Shown: piece by piece, positions 9,766-21,204 of the stretch
Numbering within the stretch: the stretch's first letter is position 1
How the letters are laid out: every line of letters starts with the position of its first letter
Translations under genes and position numbers: made by a program
Source: Stereocaulon alpinum
Taxonomy: Eukaryota > Ascomycota > Lecanoromycetes > Lecanorales > Stereocaulaceae
Direction: 5' to 3'
Length of the DNA stretch: 64,000 bases
NCBI GenBank assembly: GCA_018257865.1
Contig: JAEUBA010000016.1
Span: 248,001-312,000 of the forward strand
The notes under the pieces: generated by a model
What the model was told of the DNA's origin: nothing
The model's input: the letters and a program-made list of their open reading frames with translations, nothing else
Databases searched by the model: none

Positions 9766-12700
9766 AATACAACTTGGATCAGATTGACAACATTGTCGAC
9801 ATTGAACCTGTTTTGTGATGCCGCCAAACCCGCGAAGGACTTGTACAATCTACTTACATATTCGGCCTATCAGTTCGGCAAATGTTCATTCGGAACTCGG
9901 TAACACAACACGCGGGACTTGACACTTCACTTCACACCTGGGAAGGGACAAACAAAGGTGTCCACTCTATTGCGGGTGTTGAGCCAATAAGAAACTGATC
10001 ATCCACAGGCATTCGTGGATATTCTTTATCCGAGAAAGAAGTGCATATCGAGCCTCCTCTACTCGCATGGATGTTTTCTGTTCATCACGTCAAAGTGAAT
10101 CGTCATACATATCAGGCTCATGTCTTCATCCTGGATCAAGCTGTCAATAGGCAATCTCGGTACCAACACAGTCTGACTTCCGAAGTTGGCAGCAAGACTG
10201 ATAATTTTATTCACGCTTACAGGAAATTACTTTGGCCTACACCCTAAAGTTGCCAGATTCGAAACTTACTCAGTGCCCACTACAACGCTTTCGTAGCAGT
10301 CACCACGTTCCTTGGTCAACGTATCCATCCCCGTCACATCTAGGCTTGGTCCACGCCTGATTCCAGATCTCTGCCGTCGCGCCCATTGATTGATTCACGT
10401 CTAGACGCACCGTCTGCAGATCAATTCGGGTTCACGCGCGGTGTATTAAGACAGTGAATGATGTGTAGATGGGTGGATATTGCGCTGCAGAGGTTCGTAT
10501 GTTGTTATAATCGTCAAGAATCCTCTTGCAGAGATCGGTGCTCTACTTACTCCGCATTGTGAGACGTGGTCACCGTTGACGATGTATCTGCACATGTTTT
10601 CCGGATGCGATGAAGATGATTGCGGTTTGAACAATGCCAACGCTGCTGCTTCGGCATTGGACATTCTCGTCTCGTCTCGTCTCATTTAATCTAATCATTG
10701 TCGACACCAAGCGTTGGCCTGTATGCTTCGCTTTTAATCCTAATTTGCTGAGACTTGTTCGACTCTTGTCTTATTCATCGTTGACTATTCGCCTATTTTA
10801 CTTACGGACTCGAATAATCTTGGGAGGTGCTCCCGTGCAACTAAAGCGTCTGTTCGCTTGGAGATCTTCTCAAGGCTCTTTGGTTTCCCTAACATGAGAA
10901 TCTGGCATGGGCTGTACTACACATGCAAACGTATACAGCTCAATGTGCTCCACAAGTGGTATACCATTTCCGAGTCTATAAGACCATAATTTGAGATCTC
11001 GTTACGGTGCGCAATGCATCCGCGCTCGTAGGAGAGAATCAAAGAAATAAATTCTCTCATCACCCACGACGTGCTTTACCACAGATCCTCAGGCCTTTGC
11101 CCTGCTAAGAGTAAATGAATAGTCCTAGGTTCAACTACGGTGTAACCCTCACTTGAACAGCGATCCACCAGCTTCTGTAGGACGCGACGAAGATGTGCTC
11201 GCAGAGCGCCACGAAGTCACGTGTCAGGAAGAGTAGGGAGTCAGAGGCACACTGCTGGCATTTACGGTTAACTTACTTGCTAAGGGGTTGTTTCGAGTCA
11301 TAGTCAATCAAGGTGCTTTTCGTTTGATAAGTTTTTGAGTCGCTGTTTCGATTACTTGGTCTTTCCCTACTAAAGTCAAGAGTCCATGAGGGTTATAAGT
11401 TTCGTTGAGTACATCACACGTGCAAGCAATTCCACAAGGAACTATGGCGGTGCGATTTGCTTTTAGCGAGAGTTCTCTACAAAGATGTTCTAAAGGCGAA
11501 GAAAGGATGAGGAATGTGGTTAATAGCTCAATACTTCTTTGAACGTGTAGAGTCCTGCATGTCCTCGTCACCCAATATATGCTATTCCGCTCCACTGTTT
11601 GCCACGCCGGTATCCAACGGCATAATCGAGATGGACGTTTCATGACCTTCCTGACCACAATATGACATTTAGCACACCGCTCCTGAGCTGGCATGACCGT
11701 AGATAAACCTTTATCGAAATCGTTATAACCGAGACAACTCCTTTTAAACTCAGCTCGAAGTATGCATGCAACATTAGGTCTCTACAGAGGCCAGCGCGAT
11801 ATTTGGGGTGGGATGTTGTTTCATCGATGGGGTCCTTAGCACAGTGTCCTCATCCAGTAGCCGAAATAATGTAGGCAGATCGTGCTGGGTACCAACGGTT
11901 TCCCAAGAATGTAAGCTTAGCATGATTAGAACTGGTTTTCGACAAAATGGTCTGCGTCGTAAGCTGGTCCTGCCTTTATCTCTTGTACCGTGCATCGCTT
12001 GATGACAATCATGAGGTAGATAGATGCTGCTATTATGATTGGTTTGGCGTTTCACTATGTGGGCGAAGTTCCGTTGGCATTTCACACTAGGTACCTCGGG
12101 ATCCTCCCTTAATGAGCCCTGATCACGCTCGGAGTGCGAGTCATCAAGTGCACGATCTTTGAGACTGGGACCGTCAGTTCCTGCTTTTGGACGATTTGGG
12201 CAAATCCTTTCTAAGGCGTCGCCCAACTTACCCTCCGCTGCATAGGCGGAGGCACAAATGAGGAGATTTGAATATTCCGCGAATGCAGCCGGCCATCGTT
12301 GATTCGAAGCTGCTATTGATATCCCAAACGCCATTTAGGGGAAGGCCATTGGTTCCGAGATGTTTAGGGTCATAGGTGGCCTTGGAATCATGTTCCACGA
12401 AGATTGACCGCCCCTGGAGAAGATATGGGCTGATTGGTGGGTAAAGGCTTCCAAGATAAAGGAATTGGCGACAAGTATGTTTGAGCGCATTCTGGGAATG
12501 ACAAGAGTATTGCTACGGGGTCCTTATGCAATTGTGATGGTGATCTGCTTAATATATCGCTATTCGTGCGGACTCATGGACCTGGAGCGGGGGAGCGACT
12601 ATGGCGTCCTCTGTATCGTAGCGAGACGGTGGCCAATAACAAAGTGTGCTGGGACCCTCAGAGCATTGACATTTGAAGTGTCGAAGCGTCGAAGCTTGCC

Positions 12701-13099
12701 TTGAGGCGACTGTCTTCAGTAGATGTGTTCCAGGAGGTTGCGGCTCTGTGCCAGTGAGAGATACGAGTGAATGTCCCAAATATGCTCGCTAGCGTACGAT
12801 GGAAATCGAACGGGGACGAAGCTGGAGGATGTGCCTTTTTACCCATTTAGGCCATGCGAGGCTGACTTTCGAAAGAAGGCCAGGCTGTCGTTACAGGGAG
12901 AGAGCGCCCGAAGGCTGAGCTCCGACTCTATGGTGGAGGTATGACTTTGACGTATACTGGCCAAAGTCAATTCTATTGACAGTCTAGAATCTAGGCCAGC
13001 CGCTGCTAAGCATGCTTGCGTGGTCTTCTATTCCGTAGCTTTGTTCCGATTTGTGTGGGAGTGCCCCCTCTCCCGAGAAGTAACATTAGGCACCATACA
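9766..13099. other. Long gene-poor interval
   Basis: About 3.3 kb without a recognisable gene. Frames of up to about 190 codons exist on the minus strand (11308-11694 and 11774-12334), but neither shows a known motif, a start context or consistent splice sites. Base composition is not TA-rich, so this is not a RIP-mutated repeat; it may hold old gene debris, non-coding RNA or unrecognised lineage-specific genes. Confidence 0.4.
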
Positions 13100-13696
13100 T
13101 CAGATCTGCTCATATGGCAGCCCAACATCAACAGGCGGCTCACTCAGCTTCTTCCGCCCACACGCCTTCTTGTGCCCTTTCCAATCCACCTTCTGACATT
13201 CTTGGCCACAGTATGCCACCGTCCCACATCCAGCACAACGCTTTGCATCCTTCCTACCACAAGTGTTACAATCCACCTTCCCATATATTCTACTTTCGTG
13301 CTCCTTCCCATCTCTCAAGATCTTACTCTGTGCCTCTAACACCTGTTTTCTGACATTATAGTCACAATTTTTGGTCCCACAAACCGGCGTGACATGGACG
13401 ATGAGCATTGGCTCAACGAGGTTGAGATATGAGGTGGGAAGTTTGAGGGCATCTTTTGCCGGACTGCCGCAGCCGACGCAGGGGGTCGTAATGGCATGCA
13501 TGCACTCATCATGGTGTTGGTTCGTGATGATGGAGATTACGTCGATGAAGGCTTGTCTGAAGGCTTGACTGCCTTTCTGAGATTGTGTTGGCGTGCAGAG
13601 GAAGGTGGGGACAGGGTGCGTGTGCTCAATGGTAGTCTTTTGGTCACCGTTGATGATCTGAAACTGGAAGACGGCGGGCTTCGTAGAGGTGGCCAT
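13100..13696 (-). CDS. MYND-type zinc-finger protein
   Basis: Intronless, 198 aa, ATG at 13696. The MYND finger is complete near the C-terminus: C143-x2-C146, C154-x2-C157, YC163-x3-C167, H175, C179, with the usual QKVDWKGHKKAC helix. MYND fingers bind two zinc ions and mediate protein-protein contacts. A second group of cysteines (VGCGSPA around 73-76; PVCGTKNC at 106-111) could bind another zinc; this arrangement is seen in small fungal MYND proteins of unknown role. No other domain is visible. Upstream about 1 kb is free of genes. Confidence 0.85.
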   Translation of the reverse strand: MATSTKPAVFQFQIINGDQKTTIEHTHPVPTFLCTPTQSQKGSQAFRQAFIDVISIITNQHHDECMHAITTPCVGCGSPAKDALKLPTSYLNLVEPMLIVHVTPVCGTKNCDYNVRKQVLEAQSKILRDGKEHESRIYGKVDCNTCGRKDAKRCAGCGTVAYCGQECQKVDWKGHKKACGRKKLSEPPVDVGLPYEQI

Positions 13697-14745
13697 GGCT
13701 GGTGACTTTGCTCTTGCGAGTGACTGGGGTGCTGGTGGCTAAAGGAAGAATATAGCGGTGTGGCGTGTGGTATGCCCGCGGGAACCACAACAGACAACGG
13801 CCCCGCTCGACATGCATGTCTCCGCGGAATAAGACAAGCCCTCCAATTGAATGCACCTGTAGTGAAGCGAATTTGAAGGCATTGGGAAGTACTTTTGGAT
13901 CTACGCGTTTGTAGTACGCGAAGTCCTACGTCTAGACATGTTAGATCTTATCAAGAGGACAACATGTAGTGATGGACCGACTTCTGCTCTTCTAACTCTC
14001 CATGCTCACACCCCAGAAGGAGCGAAAGGCACTCAACTAGCTTTATGGGCCCTATAGCCCTCTGATTGTTTGCATGTGGCACTAGTCCACACTTCAAGTG
14101 ACCCGCTGCACTCCAATGGAGCTCGTTTCGACCTACCTTGGGCTCTTCGCCGAGTACCTCACGATCCTGCCCCAATGCTGGTCAAATTAGCTCACTCCAA
14201 AATCAGACATCTGATTTGACTACATGAGAGTATGCTTCGAGGCCTGCCGCCACGAGGCAAAATCAGTTCAAGTGCATTTGCAGATGACAGGTCTGTACTC
14301 AGACCCTTTAGCAGATTTCATCATTGGGAAAAAGAAGGCTGCTCACTTGCCCAGGCGAATTTCTTTCCAAGCCAGCAAGAACAACGATGCGACACGTTCC
14401 TAAGGTGAAAGGCGGGGGACGTAAAGCACACCCGAGCAGCACATGTCAATGGACTTTGGGCAAGGGAGCTGGGAATCCTAAGTCAATTTGCAACTAATCT
14501 ATATTCTCTAGTACGAATTTCTCGGTTCCTTTGAAAACATCAATCATAACCTTGGGATATTCTCTAGGTCAAAAGGCGGTAGCATCCAGTCCGGAGGCAG
14601 TCTGAAGTACTTCCTTATTTCCGGTAGATACTTGGCCCCCTCTTCTGGACAATGGTTGTATCTGATCACTTCACTGTGCTTGATGTACTTCATCTATATA
14701 TCTGAAATACGCAGTATATTCCTTTGCCCAATCTTGCAGCTTGTC
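13697..14745. other. Intergenic, no gene recognised
   Basis: About 1 kb between the MYND gene start and the end of the UstYa-like gene. Only short unsupported frames. Confidence 0.4.
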
Positions 14746-15515
14746 TCATGACCGGCATACATGCGTTTGGTCAAGGCTGGACTCTAGAGGAGCTGTAGTG
14801 CCTGTGTTACGGGGTGTGTCGTTCATGAAGCACATCAAGTCTTGACGGATGGTTTCCATGCAGTGCTTGATGTGGTGGAAGGAGGCTGATTGAGTTTCCT
14901 CATTGCGGTATTCGAAGAATGCCCAACGGACGTTCCTCTATTGAGCAAAGACATCAGACTGTGTGGTGACGGTGCTTCAGGATGCATTTGTGGACTTACG
15001 AGACGGCGCACGCTGTGCAGCTCATTGAGGAAGTATATGTCCATGTCATCCTGCCATGGTGATCGCCGAGCATAGAGCAGGTCATTGGCCTTGGCATAAT
15101 CGTCGGTGAGTGCAACAAGATCAGCATCAACGTCAAGTTGAAGGTTGGCCCAAAGCTCATCTACAAGAGTCTGGTCTCCGCCGTTGTATGCTGTATGCCA
15201 CTCATATGGGACTGGTTCGTTGAACGTGAGACCGGCTGTCTAGGGATTAGTCCTCAATTCATACTCGGTTATGATCTACTGACTAAACTGGGTTATGTCC
15301 CGAGTCCCAAATTGCTTTCGAAGATTGAAGATACAAATGCCCAGGAAACCATTCCCGAAAAAGGAGGTCGGGCAGAGGATAACGGGGAGTGTCCTGGAAA
15401 TGCCCTTGGCTGAATACACTCGCGATCCCTTCGGCCGTGAGCCGGGGATTTCAAGGGCCTCTTGGGAAGAGGCATCGTCTCCTAATGAACAGTACGCTTC
15501 ATAAACGTTCTTCAT
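14746..15515 (-). CDS. UstYa-like (DUF3328) oxidase family protein, copy 1
   Basis: Exons 15515-15284, 15235-15000, 14937-14746; introns of 48 nt (GTCAGT donor) and 62 nt; 219 aa. UstYa-type proteins are membrane-anchored enzymes that oxidatively cyclise or modify ribosomal or non-ribosomal peptides in fungi (ustiloxin, cyclochlorotine and others). Seen here: a cytosolic N-terminus, one TM at about 42-65, the PYEWHTAYNGGD segment, FLNELHSVRR (148-155) in place of the first HxxHC motif, and FHHIKHCMETIRQDLMC (176-192) as the second motif. The first motif has lost its first His and its Cys, so activity is uncertain; the second is intact. The frame joins smoothly over both introns. No peptide precursor or tyrosinase gene is visible beside it. 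Confidence 0.8.
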
Positions 15516-16570
15516 TGTGGTTGTTATACTAAGGATAAAAAGATAAGAGAGTGGAAACAGAATACAGGTGACTTTTCTAAAATATGTTGCCAAAACGCCA
15601 TCAAGGTGGATAATCGCTCAGCTATTCAGGCCACGAGCGAAGCATGAACCATTACAATCCTGACGTTTCAAGAGTGAACGTCATCGCCGCCGTTCTACAA
15701 GGAGCTGCATATAGTCTTGAGCCATGCCCGGCTAAATTACTGCAACCATCTTAGAGCCTGAAACGTTTATCGTTGGCTCGCACGCGATCTTACTAGCATC
15801 CAGAAACCCTTGCTTCATGCTCGCACTTCTCTACCGTGCATGCGGATTGTTGTGAGGAGTCAGAGTCCGGGGGACTCACGTTCGTCAATGTCGAACTCAA
15901 TCACCGACCATAATATTAAAGTGGGCCTGAGCAAAGCCAGCACAGAGATTGATTGCAGACGTGATGTCGATAAGTAGAAGGTGCGTTGTCAACCTTCCTC
16001 CTTGGGTAGACAGAGGCGCCATGTCTGTGTGGTGGGACTCGCAGACATCCTTATCTTGTCGTGACAAGCGAGAATTGTTCACTCAAGCCATGGTATCTAT
16101 AACCTTCTTAATCGAACGCCACTGCAAAAGCTTGATGCCTCGCTTGGAAAGGCGGCGTGGAAGTGAAAGCTATGATCCCTGCCTGTGGATATTGTCGAGG
16201 GATGGAGAGCAATACCATGTGCAGAGAAATACTAACATTCGGGCTGTTTGAGGCCTAAATCCGAGCTCATGGAGACCAGAGGGATCCCGATCCTTGTCCT
16301 GGCCCGGTATGAACTACTTTAGCACGCTTGGGCACACTAGGTACCCGCATCCCAGTCAGCTGCACGCCGAGCGCCCTAGGCGTGGGGCCCGAAGACCTTC
16401 AACCCGCTACGCAAAGCGACTAAAATCTCGTCAATTCTTGTGCTATACCACTAGAAGACGTTTATCTAGCTTCCTTTCCCCGCCCTCTATGCTAGCTTTC
16501 CATACTCTAAATTTACTGTCACCTTTTCATATGCGAATTACGTGATTCGTGGTTTGGCCAAACAGCTAAA
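15516..16570. other. Intergenic, no gene recognised
   Basis: About 1 kb between two divergently transcribed genes (UstYa-like and GNAT), likely containing both promoters. No supported coding region. Confidence 0.4.
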
Positions 16571-17411
16571 ATGCCTATCGAACTACGCGAAGTTAAGTCT
16601 GACCACGAATGGAATGAATTGGTCCAGTGCGAGTGTGAATCATACGAGGACCCTTTCAACCCATTTTACATCCTTTTACGCCCCGACCGAGGAAAGTCTC
16701 AAAAGGCACGCGAAGGTTTCAAAGAACTAAGAGACCGACAACTCGCCTGGCACAAACATGATCCAACGAGCAGATGGTTTAAGGTCGTGGACACAGATAT
16801 TGGGGACAAGGTGATTGGTGGGGCAAATTGGAACACGTTCACGGAAAATCCTTACCCCAAACCTGTGGATCATCCGATGGAAGGTACATGGTGGCCCGAA
16901 GGTGCGAACAACTGCCCCAATGGGTCTTTCAACGCCGCTGATGGAGGAAAAAGGCGAGCCGAGAGAGTTTGCGAACAAGATTCTCGACGACTGGCTGCAG
17001 CATCGGTCTCGTAAGATGAATAGACCACACATGCGTGAGCAGCGCTTTCCGGGATATCATAAATCTCAGCTAACATGGTTCACAGTCCTGGCCATCTGTT
17101 TCGTTCACCCCGAGCATCGACGTCGAGGAGCTGCTTCGCTGCTAATCAGCTGGGGCACCCAAAAAGCCGATGAGCTCGGCATCGAAGCTTTCGTAGAAGC
17201 CACAGACGACGGTAAACCGTGCTACGAAACACACGGCTTCGTTTACATGAATACATTGTACATGGACACAGCTAAACGCAATCCAAGCAAGAAATGGATG
17301 GAGATGAGCGATTATCTGAGGATGCCAATGCACGGCTTTCTTATGTGGAGGCCCATAGGTGGTAAGTTTGAGGAGGGGAAGACGGTCGTTCCGTGGGATA
17401 ATAAATCTTAA
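16571..17411 (+). CDS. GNAT-family N-acetyltransferase
   Basis: Exons 16571-16901 and 16954-17411 with a 52-nt intron; 262 aa, TAA stop. The unspliced frame breaks at the intron; splicing joins TWWPEG to EPREFANKILDDW. GNAT enzymes transfer acetyl from acetyl-CoA to an amine. Motif A is clear: AICFVHPEHRRRGAASLLISWG (the RRRGAA loop binds the CoA pyrophosphate), followed by ADELGIEAFVEATDDGKPCYETHGF, the family's motif B. The N-terminal 60 residues match the fungal acetyltransferase group with ECESYEDPFNPF. Substrate unknown. The ATG precedes the conserved start (MPIELREV). Confidence 0.87.
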
Positions 17412-19131
17412 AAAATTTGGTAGGGTGTTACTTGTGTTTCTACTAGACTTTAAAGTATGGCCGTATAGCTTTCCTAGTTTTGTGAAGTGGAAAGTACCTA
17501 GAGCAGAGAACCCATCGGACCTGCGTCGTTTCACAGCCGTCTGGCGTGATAACGGAGAACAGTCTCATTCACAAACGGTACATTCTACTGCTAATCGGAG
17601 CTAGAAACGTGGCTAGAATGTTCAGCTTGCATCACCTAGCTTAAGTGCCGGTGTAGTGGTGTGGATAGGACAGCTGCATGCGATTGATTATCAGGAAGCG
17701 ATTGGTTGATAGATAGCGATTGGTCAGCAAGGACTTGGCGGCTGAGACCTTTATGTAGCAACTATTGTTGCTACATCTTTTCATCATGCATCTCTCTCTT
17801 CATGTAGTCATTCTAGCGACAGACTCTCGTTACGATTAACATTTATTCAATTCTACCCCCGTCTTCCATGCAGCATTCTGGCACTTGCTATTCTCCTACT
17901 ACTATCTCTTGACCGACTCCCTTAATCTCACATCTCCACACCGGTACTGATTACGCCACGATATGCAGGATCCGTTCGTGCAAACACCCCACACTTCCCA
18001 CACCCCTCCCAATAACAACCCCTACCTCAGCCAAACAAATTACAAACCTACACTCCATCTCCATCTCTAATACCCCCCCCCCACTTCTCAACTCCGCAAC
18101 CCAACCCATCCCACATCCCACATCCCTACCCCCACCACAACCTCTGACATTCACCATACCGCCGACCCCAGATCCTAAAACCATACCCCCCCCCCCAAAC
18201 TCCCAAAGCAAATCGTCCTCACGCTCCAAAAACTACATACATACCCCATCCACGCACGGCACCAAAGCTCAAGAAATACACTAGCTCAGGAATTTCGATT
18301 CCAAAAAACTACGCAACAGCGTCCATCAAGCTTCAGATACAGGTACAGTAGTAGCTCGTACGTCAAGCAACGCAACGCATCCGGATTTCGGTAGGTGGTG
18401 TATGTCTTGCTTACTTACACCCCCCTTCCCCTTTCAACGAAATAAGACAAGACAAGACAGACAAGACACAGACAAGACAGACTAAGCGAAAGATACTCGA
18501 CCCACGAATCGAATTGAATCGAGCTGGATACAAGATAAGATACAAGATAAGATCATTCCCTGATGAGCGGTTGAGGAATAGGAATAGAGTCCACGATGCG
18601 GTACGTAAGTTACGTCCATCTTCCCGGAGTGTGAGGGGCTGTAGTGAGTGTTAATGGGAGAATATCTTGGGAGAGGTAAGTTGTTGATTGGGCTCAGTAC
18701 CAGGATGATATCATTCAGACGGGGAGGGGGGAAGTACAGATCTATTGAGATTAAATTGCATGGGGCTTGCGGGATGTATAGGACTTAGTGAGTGCGGATC
18801 TGGGGGGTGATGGCGGGATCGGTACATAGCAGGCGCGTGCGTGAATGCAAACGAATGTCGAAGAAAAGAAGGATACCTTGGAAAGGTGGAGGGAGTACAG
18901 GCAGCCGAGAGATGACGGCAGCAAAAGTATCGATGCCACAAAGGAGGGCGTTGGCTAAAGGGAGAGATTATGCATACGCTAGATATGGTATCGCTATGTG
19001 CAACAATCTAGATATGTGCCTCGGATTGTGAATAGGTAATTGGTAAGAGGTTACCACCAATGCATGATATACGCCCCTTTAAGTGATTGTATCGTAAAAG
19101 TATCCTAACCCTTTTTCTGGGCCTCCATAAT
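17412..19131. other. Gene-free interval with low-complexity tracts
   Basis: About 1.7 kb. No supported gene. From about 17950 to 18230 the plus strand is C-rich and G-poor, with C runs of 8-12 near 18072 and 18186. From 18425 to 18560 there are short tandem motifs (acaagacaag and ataagatacaag types). It is the downstream flank of a permease gene and of the GNAT gene. Confidence 0.5.
18421..18556. repeat. Imperfect short tandem repeats
   Basis: Repeated caagacaga units at about 18445-18485 are followed by three gataagata-caa units at about 18530-18556. Simple-sequence DNA; no function suggested. Confidence 0.55.
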
Positions 19132-21204
19132 TCACTTGGCAGAGCCAACAGCAGACGCCGCGTGCATCGTATACGGCGTGATCTCCACAATCGGCCCCTC
19201 ATACGTCTTCCTGGCCCAGAAAACATAATAGAGAACCGCAAACAGAACCACCGAGCCGGTCATCAGAACAGAAAAGTTCATATGTACGGCTGTCACGGGG
19301 GTTGCGACGGGCCAGAAGCTGAAGAAGAATATTATGATGCCGAAGACGACGGCGAATGTGTTGACTATGATGCCAAAGATCCCGGGAAGATGGAATGGGC
19401 CCCAGACGAGTTGATTTGTCGCTCCTGTATCGTTTGATATGTCTGTTGGCATTCGGATGGCTCCGGTGCAACGTCGCCATAGGAGGAAACTCTCCGTGAT
19501 GATGTAAGACGCATACAAGCTGCTGACGCCAAGGGAGATCACATCGTTAAAGGCGGTTGGGGAGCCGATGTTGATCAATCCAATGAGACAAGCGATGGAA
19601 GATGTTATGATGACTGCGAGCATTGGGATGGCAGTTTTCGGTTGAAGCTTGTCTATGTCAGTCCTAAAATTAGACAAGGTCTCGAGGAAGCACAAACCCT
19701 GCTAACAGATCGCCATCCGGGAAGGCCTCTGTCACGTGCAAAAGCCCACACCAATCGGGAAGCCGTAGCCAAGAAAGCGATAGTCCCGGCAGCATCCATT
19801 AATATAACAATAGCAATCATTACCGAAGCCCCAGCTTTCGAACCGGTGGCATCGTAAAAGATCTGCATAAAGGGATAACCGAGTGCGCCAGTGGGACTCG
19901 AAAGGGCTGAAGTGATATCTGTCGTGACGAAGAGAACGGCAATGACAATGCCAAACCCAAGAGCTCCGTTGAGAATTGTGGTTGTAAGCATGGACCAGGG
20001 TACCACGACTTCCGCATTCTTGATTTCTTCGGCCATCTAAAGGTGACTCATCAGTGAGACCAGCGATGTTTCCAACGGAAGCACTAACATGTACGGCACT
20101 GTCACACCCGAACATTGCGAACACGCTGCCAACAAGACCAACGAAGAACGACAACCCCTGAGTCGGCCATCCACCTCCGTTCGAGAACACGGTGAAGACA
20201 TCATGGGCTGAAGCCTTATTCGGTGCTAGCTAATGTCGATAAGCACATGCCACCACCTAGGTCATCCATTCAAAACTTACATATATGATGGGGATCAAGA
20301 CCGCAAAGAAACCCACAACGTGAACGACCAAGATGAAAGCTTCAATCTTGGGCAGTACACTGCTGGTGACTGTATTGATGAAGACAGCAACCACTACTGT
20401 AGCCCAGAAGAGCAAGGTTCCGTGCCATAGCTGGGGTACATATTCGGCGTGGTTCAATTGAATCAGTGCTTCAATCATGGTGCCTGCAAGGTAGCCACCT
20501 CCAGCAAGGATTGCTTGCCATCCACATATCACCAACCACCCTGGTGTTGTCAGCTAGTGCTGTATGGCTGTCCTTCTATATATGCGCACCCATTATGTAG
20601 CTCATGAAGTTTCGTATCGAAGGAGGAGCAAGCATAGAGATCCAATGGTATTGGCCACCAGCTGTGGGGGCCCTGGGTGAGAGGTCAGAACCATATTGAT
20701 AGATCTAGTGTCGTGGTGCTCACATTGATGCCATCTCGGCCATGGTTGTGAAGACGGCAATGGTTCCAATCCATACAAACAAGTATCCATATACAAGGCC
20801 AGCGGAACCGCCACTAAAGTCTGTGAGTCCCTCTCCTATTTCCCAATGTGTTCTAAGCTCACTTGGTCAAACCAGTTGTGAAGAGACTAACAATTACGTC
20901 AGTAATGAATCACCCTTACTGGCATCATCGAAGGCAGGCTCACATGAGAGAGCCTTCCCAGGTGATTAGGATTGTACAGGTAAATCCGAGAATGGATATG
21001 AATCCAAATCGCCGCTGTTAGAAGTCAATACAGAGTGCGACTGAAGGCATTACTCGCCTATACCTCAAGCACAGACTTCTTGCCCAGGCGCGCCAAAACA
21101 TGTGCATCACGTTCCTCTTTCGTCACCGGCTCAATCTCAGAGTGATATGGTGACTGTTGCATGACTTTGTCGTCAATTGTGTCGAGTTCATGACCCCGAT
21201 CCAT
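19132..21204 (-). CDS. APC-superfamily permease, module copy A
   Basis: Nine exons on the minus strand: 21204-21064, 21014-20944, 20886-20863, 20813-20724, 20672-20590, 20540-20281, 20229-20089, 20036-19698, 19647-19132; introns of 49-57 nt; 554 aa. Motifs: RFGFISILGFTCTILITWEGSL (TM1), GLTNGGSAGLVYGYLF, AEMASMAPTAGGQYHW, FGCDSAVHMAEEIKNAEVVVPW, RLVWAFARDRGLPGW. This is the fungal amino acid/choline permease type; substrate unknown. One exon is only 24 nt, yet it restores the GGSAG motif. It lies head to head with the rhodopsin-domain gene at 23025, 1.8 kb away. A paralogue with matching exon lengths occurs at 47392-49467, also head to head with a rhodopsin-domain gene. Confidence 0.9.

Noticed and set aside
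11774..12334. 186-codon minus-strand frame in the gene-poor interval
   Set aside because: No family resemblance; composition not convincing as coding; kept only as a possibility in the interval note.
15516..16300. Peptide precursor gene next to the first UstYa-like gene
   Set aside because: Searched for a signal peptide with dibasic repeats on both strands; none seen.
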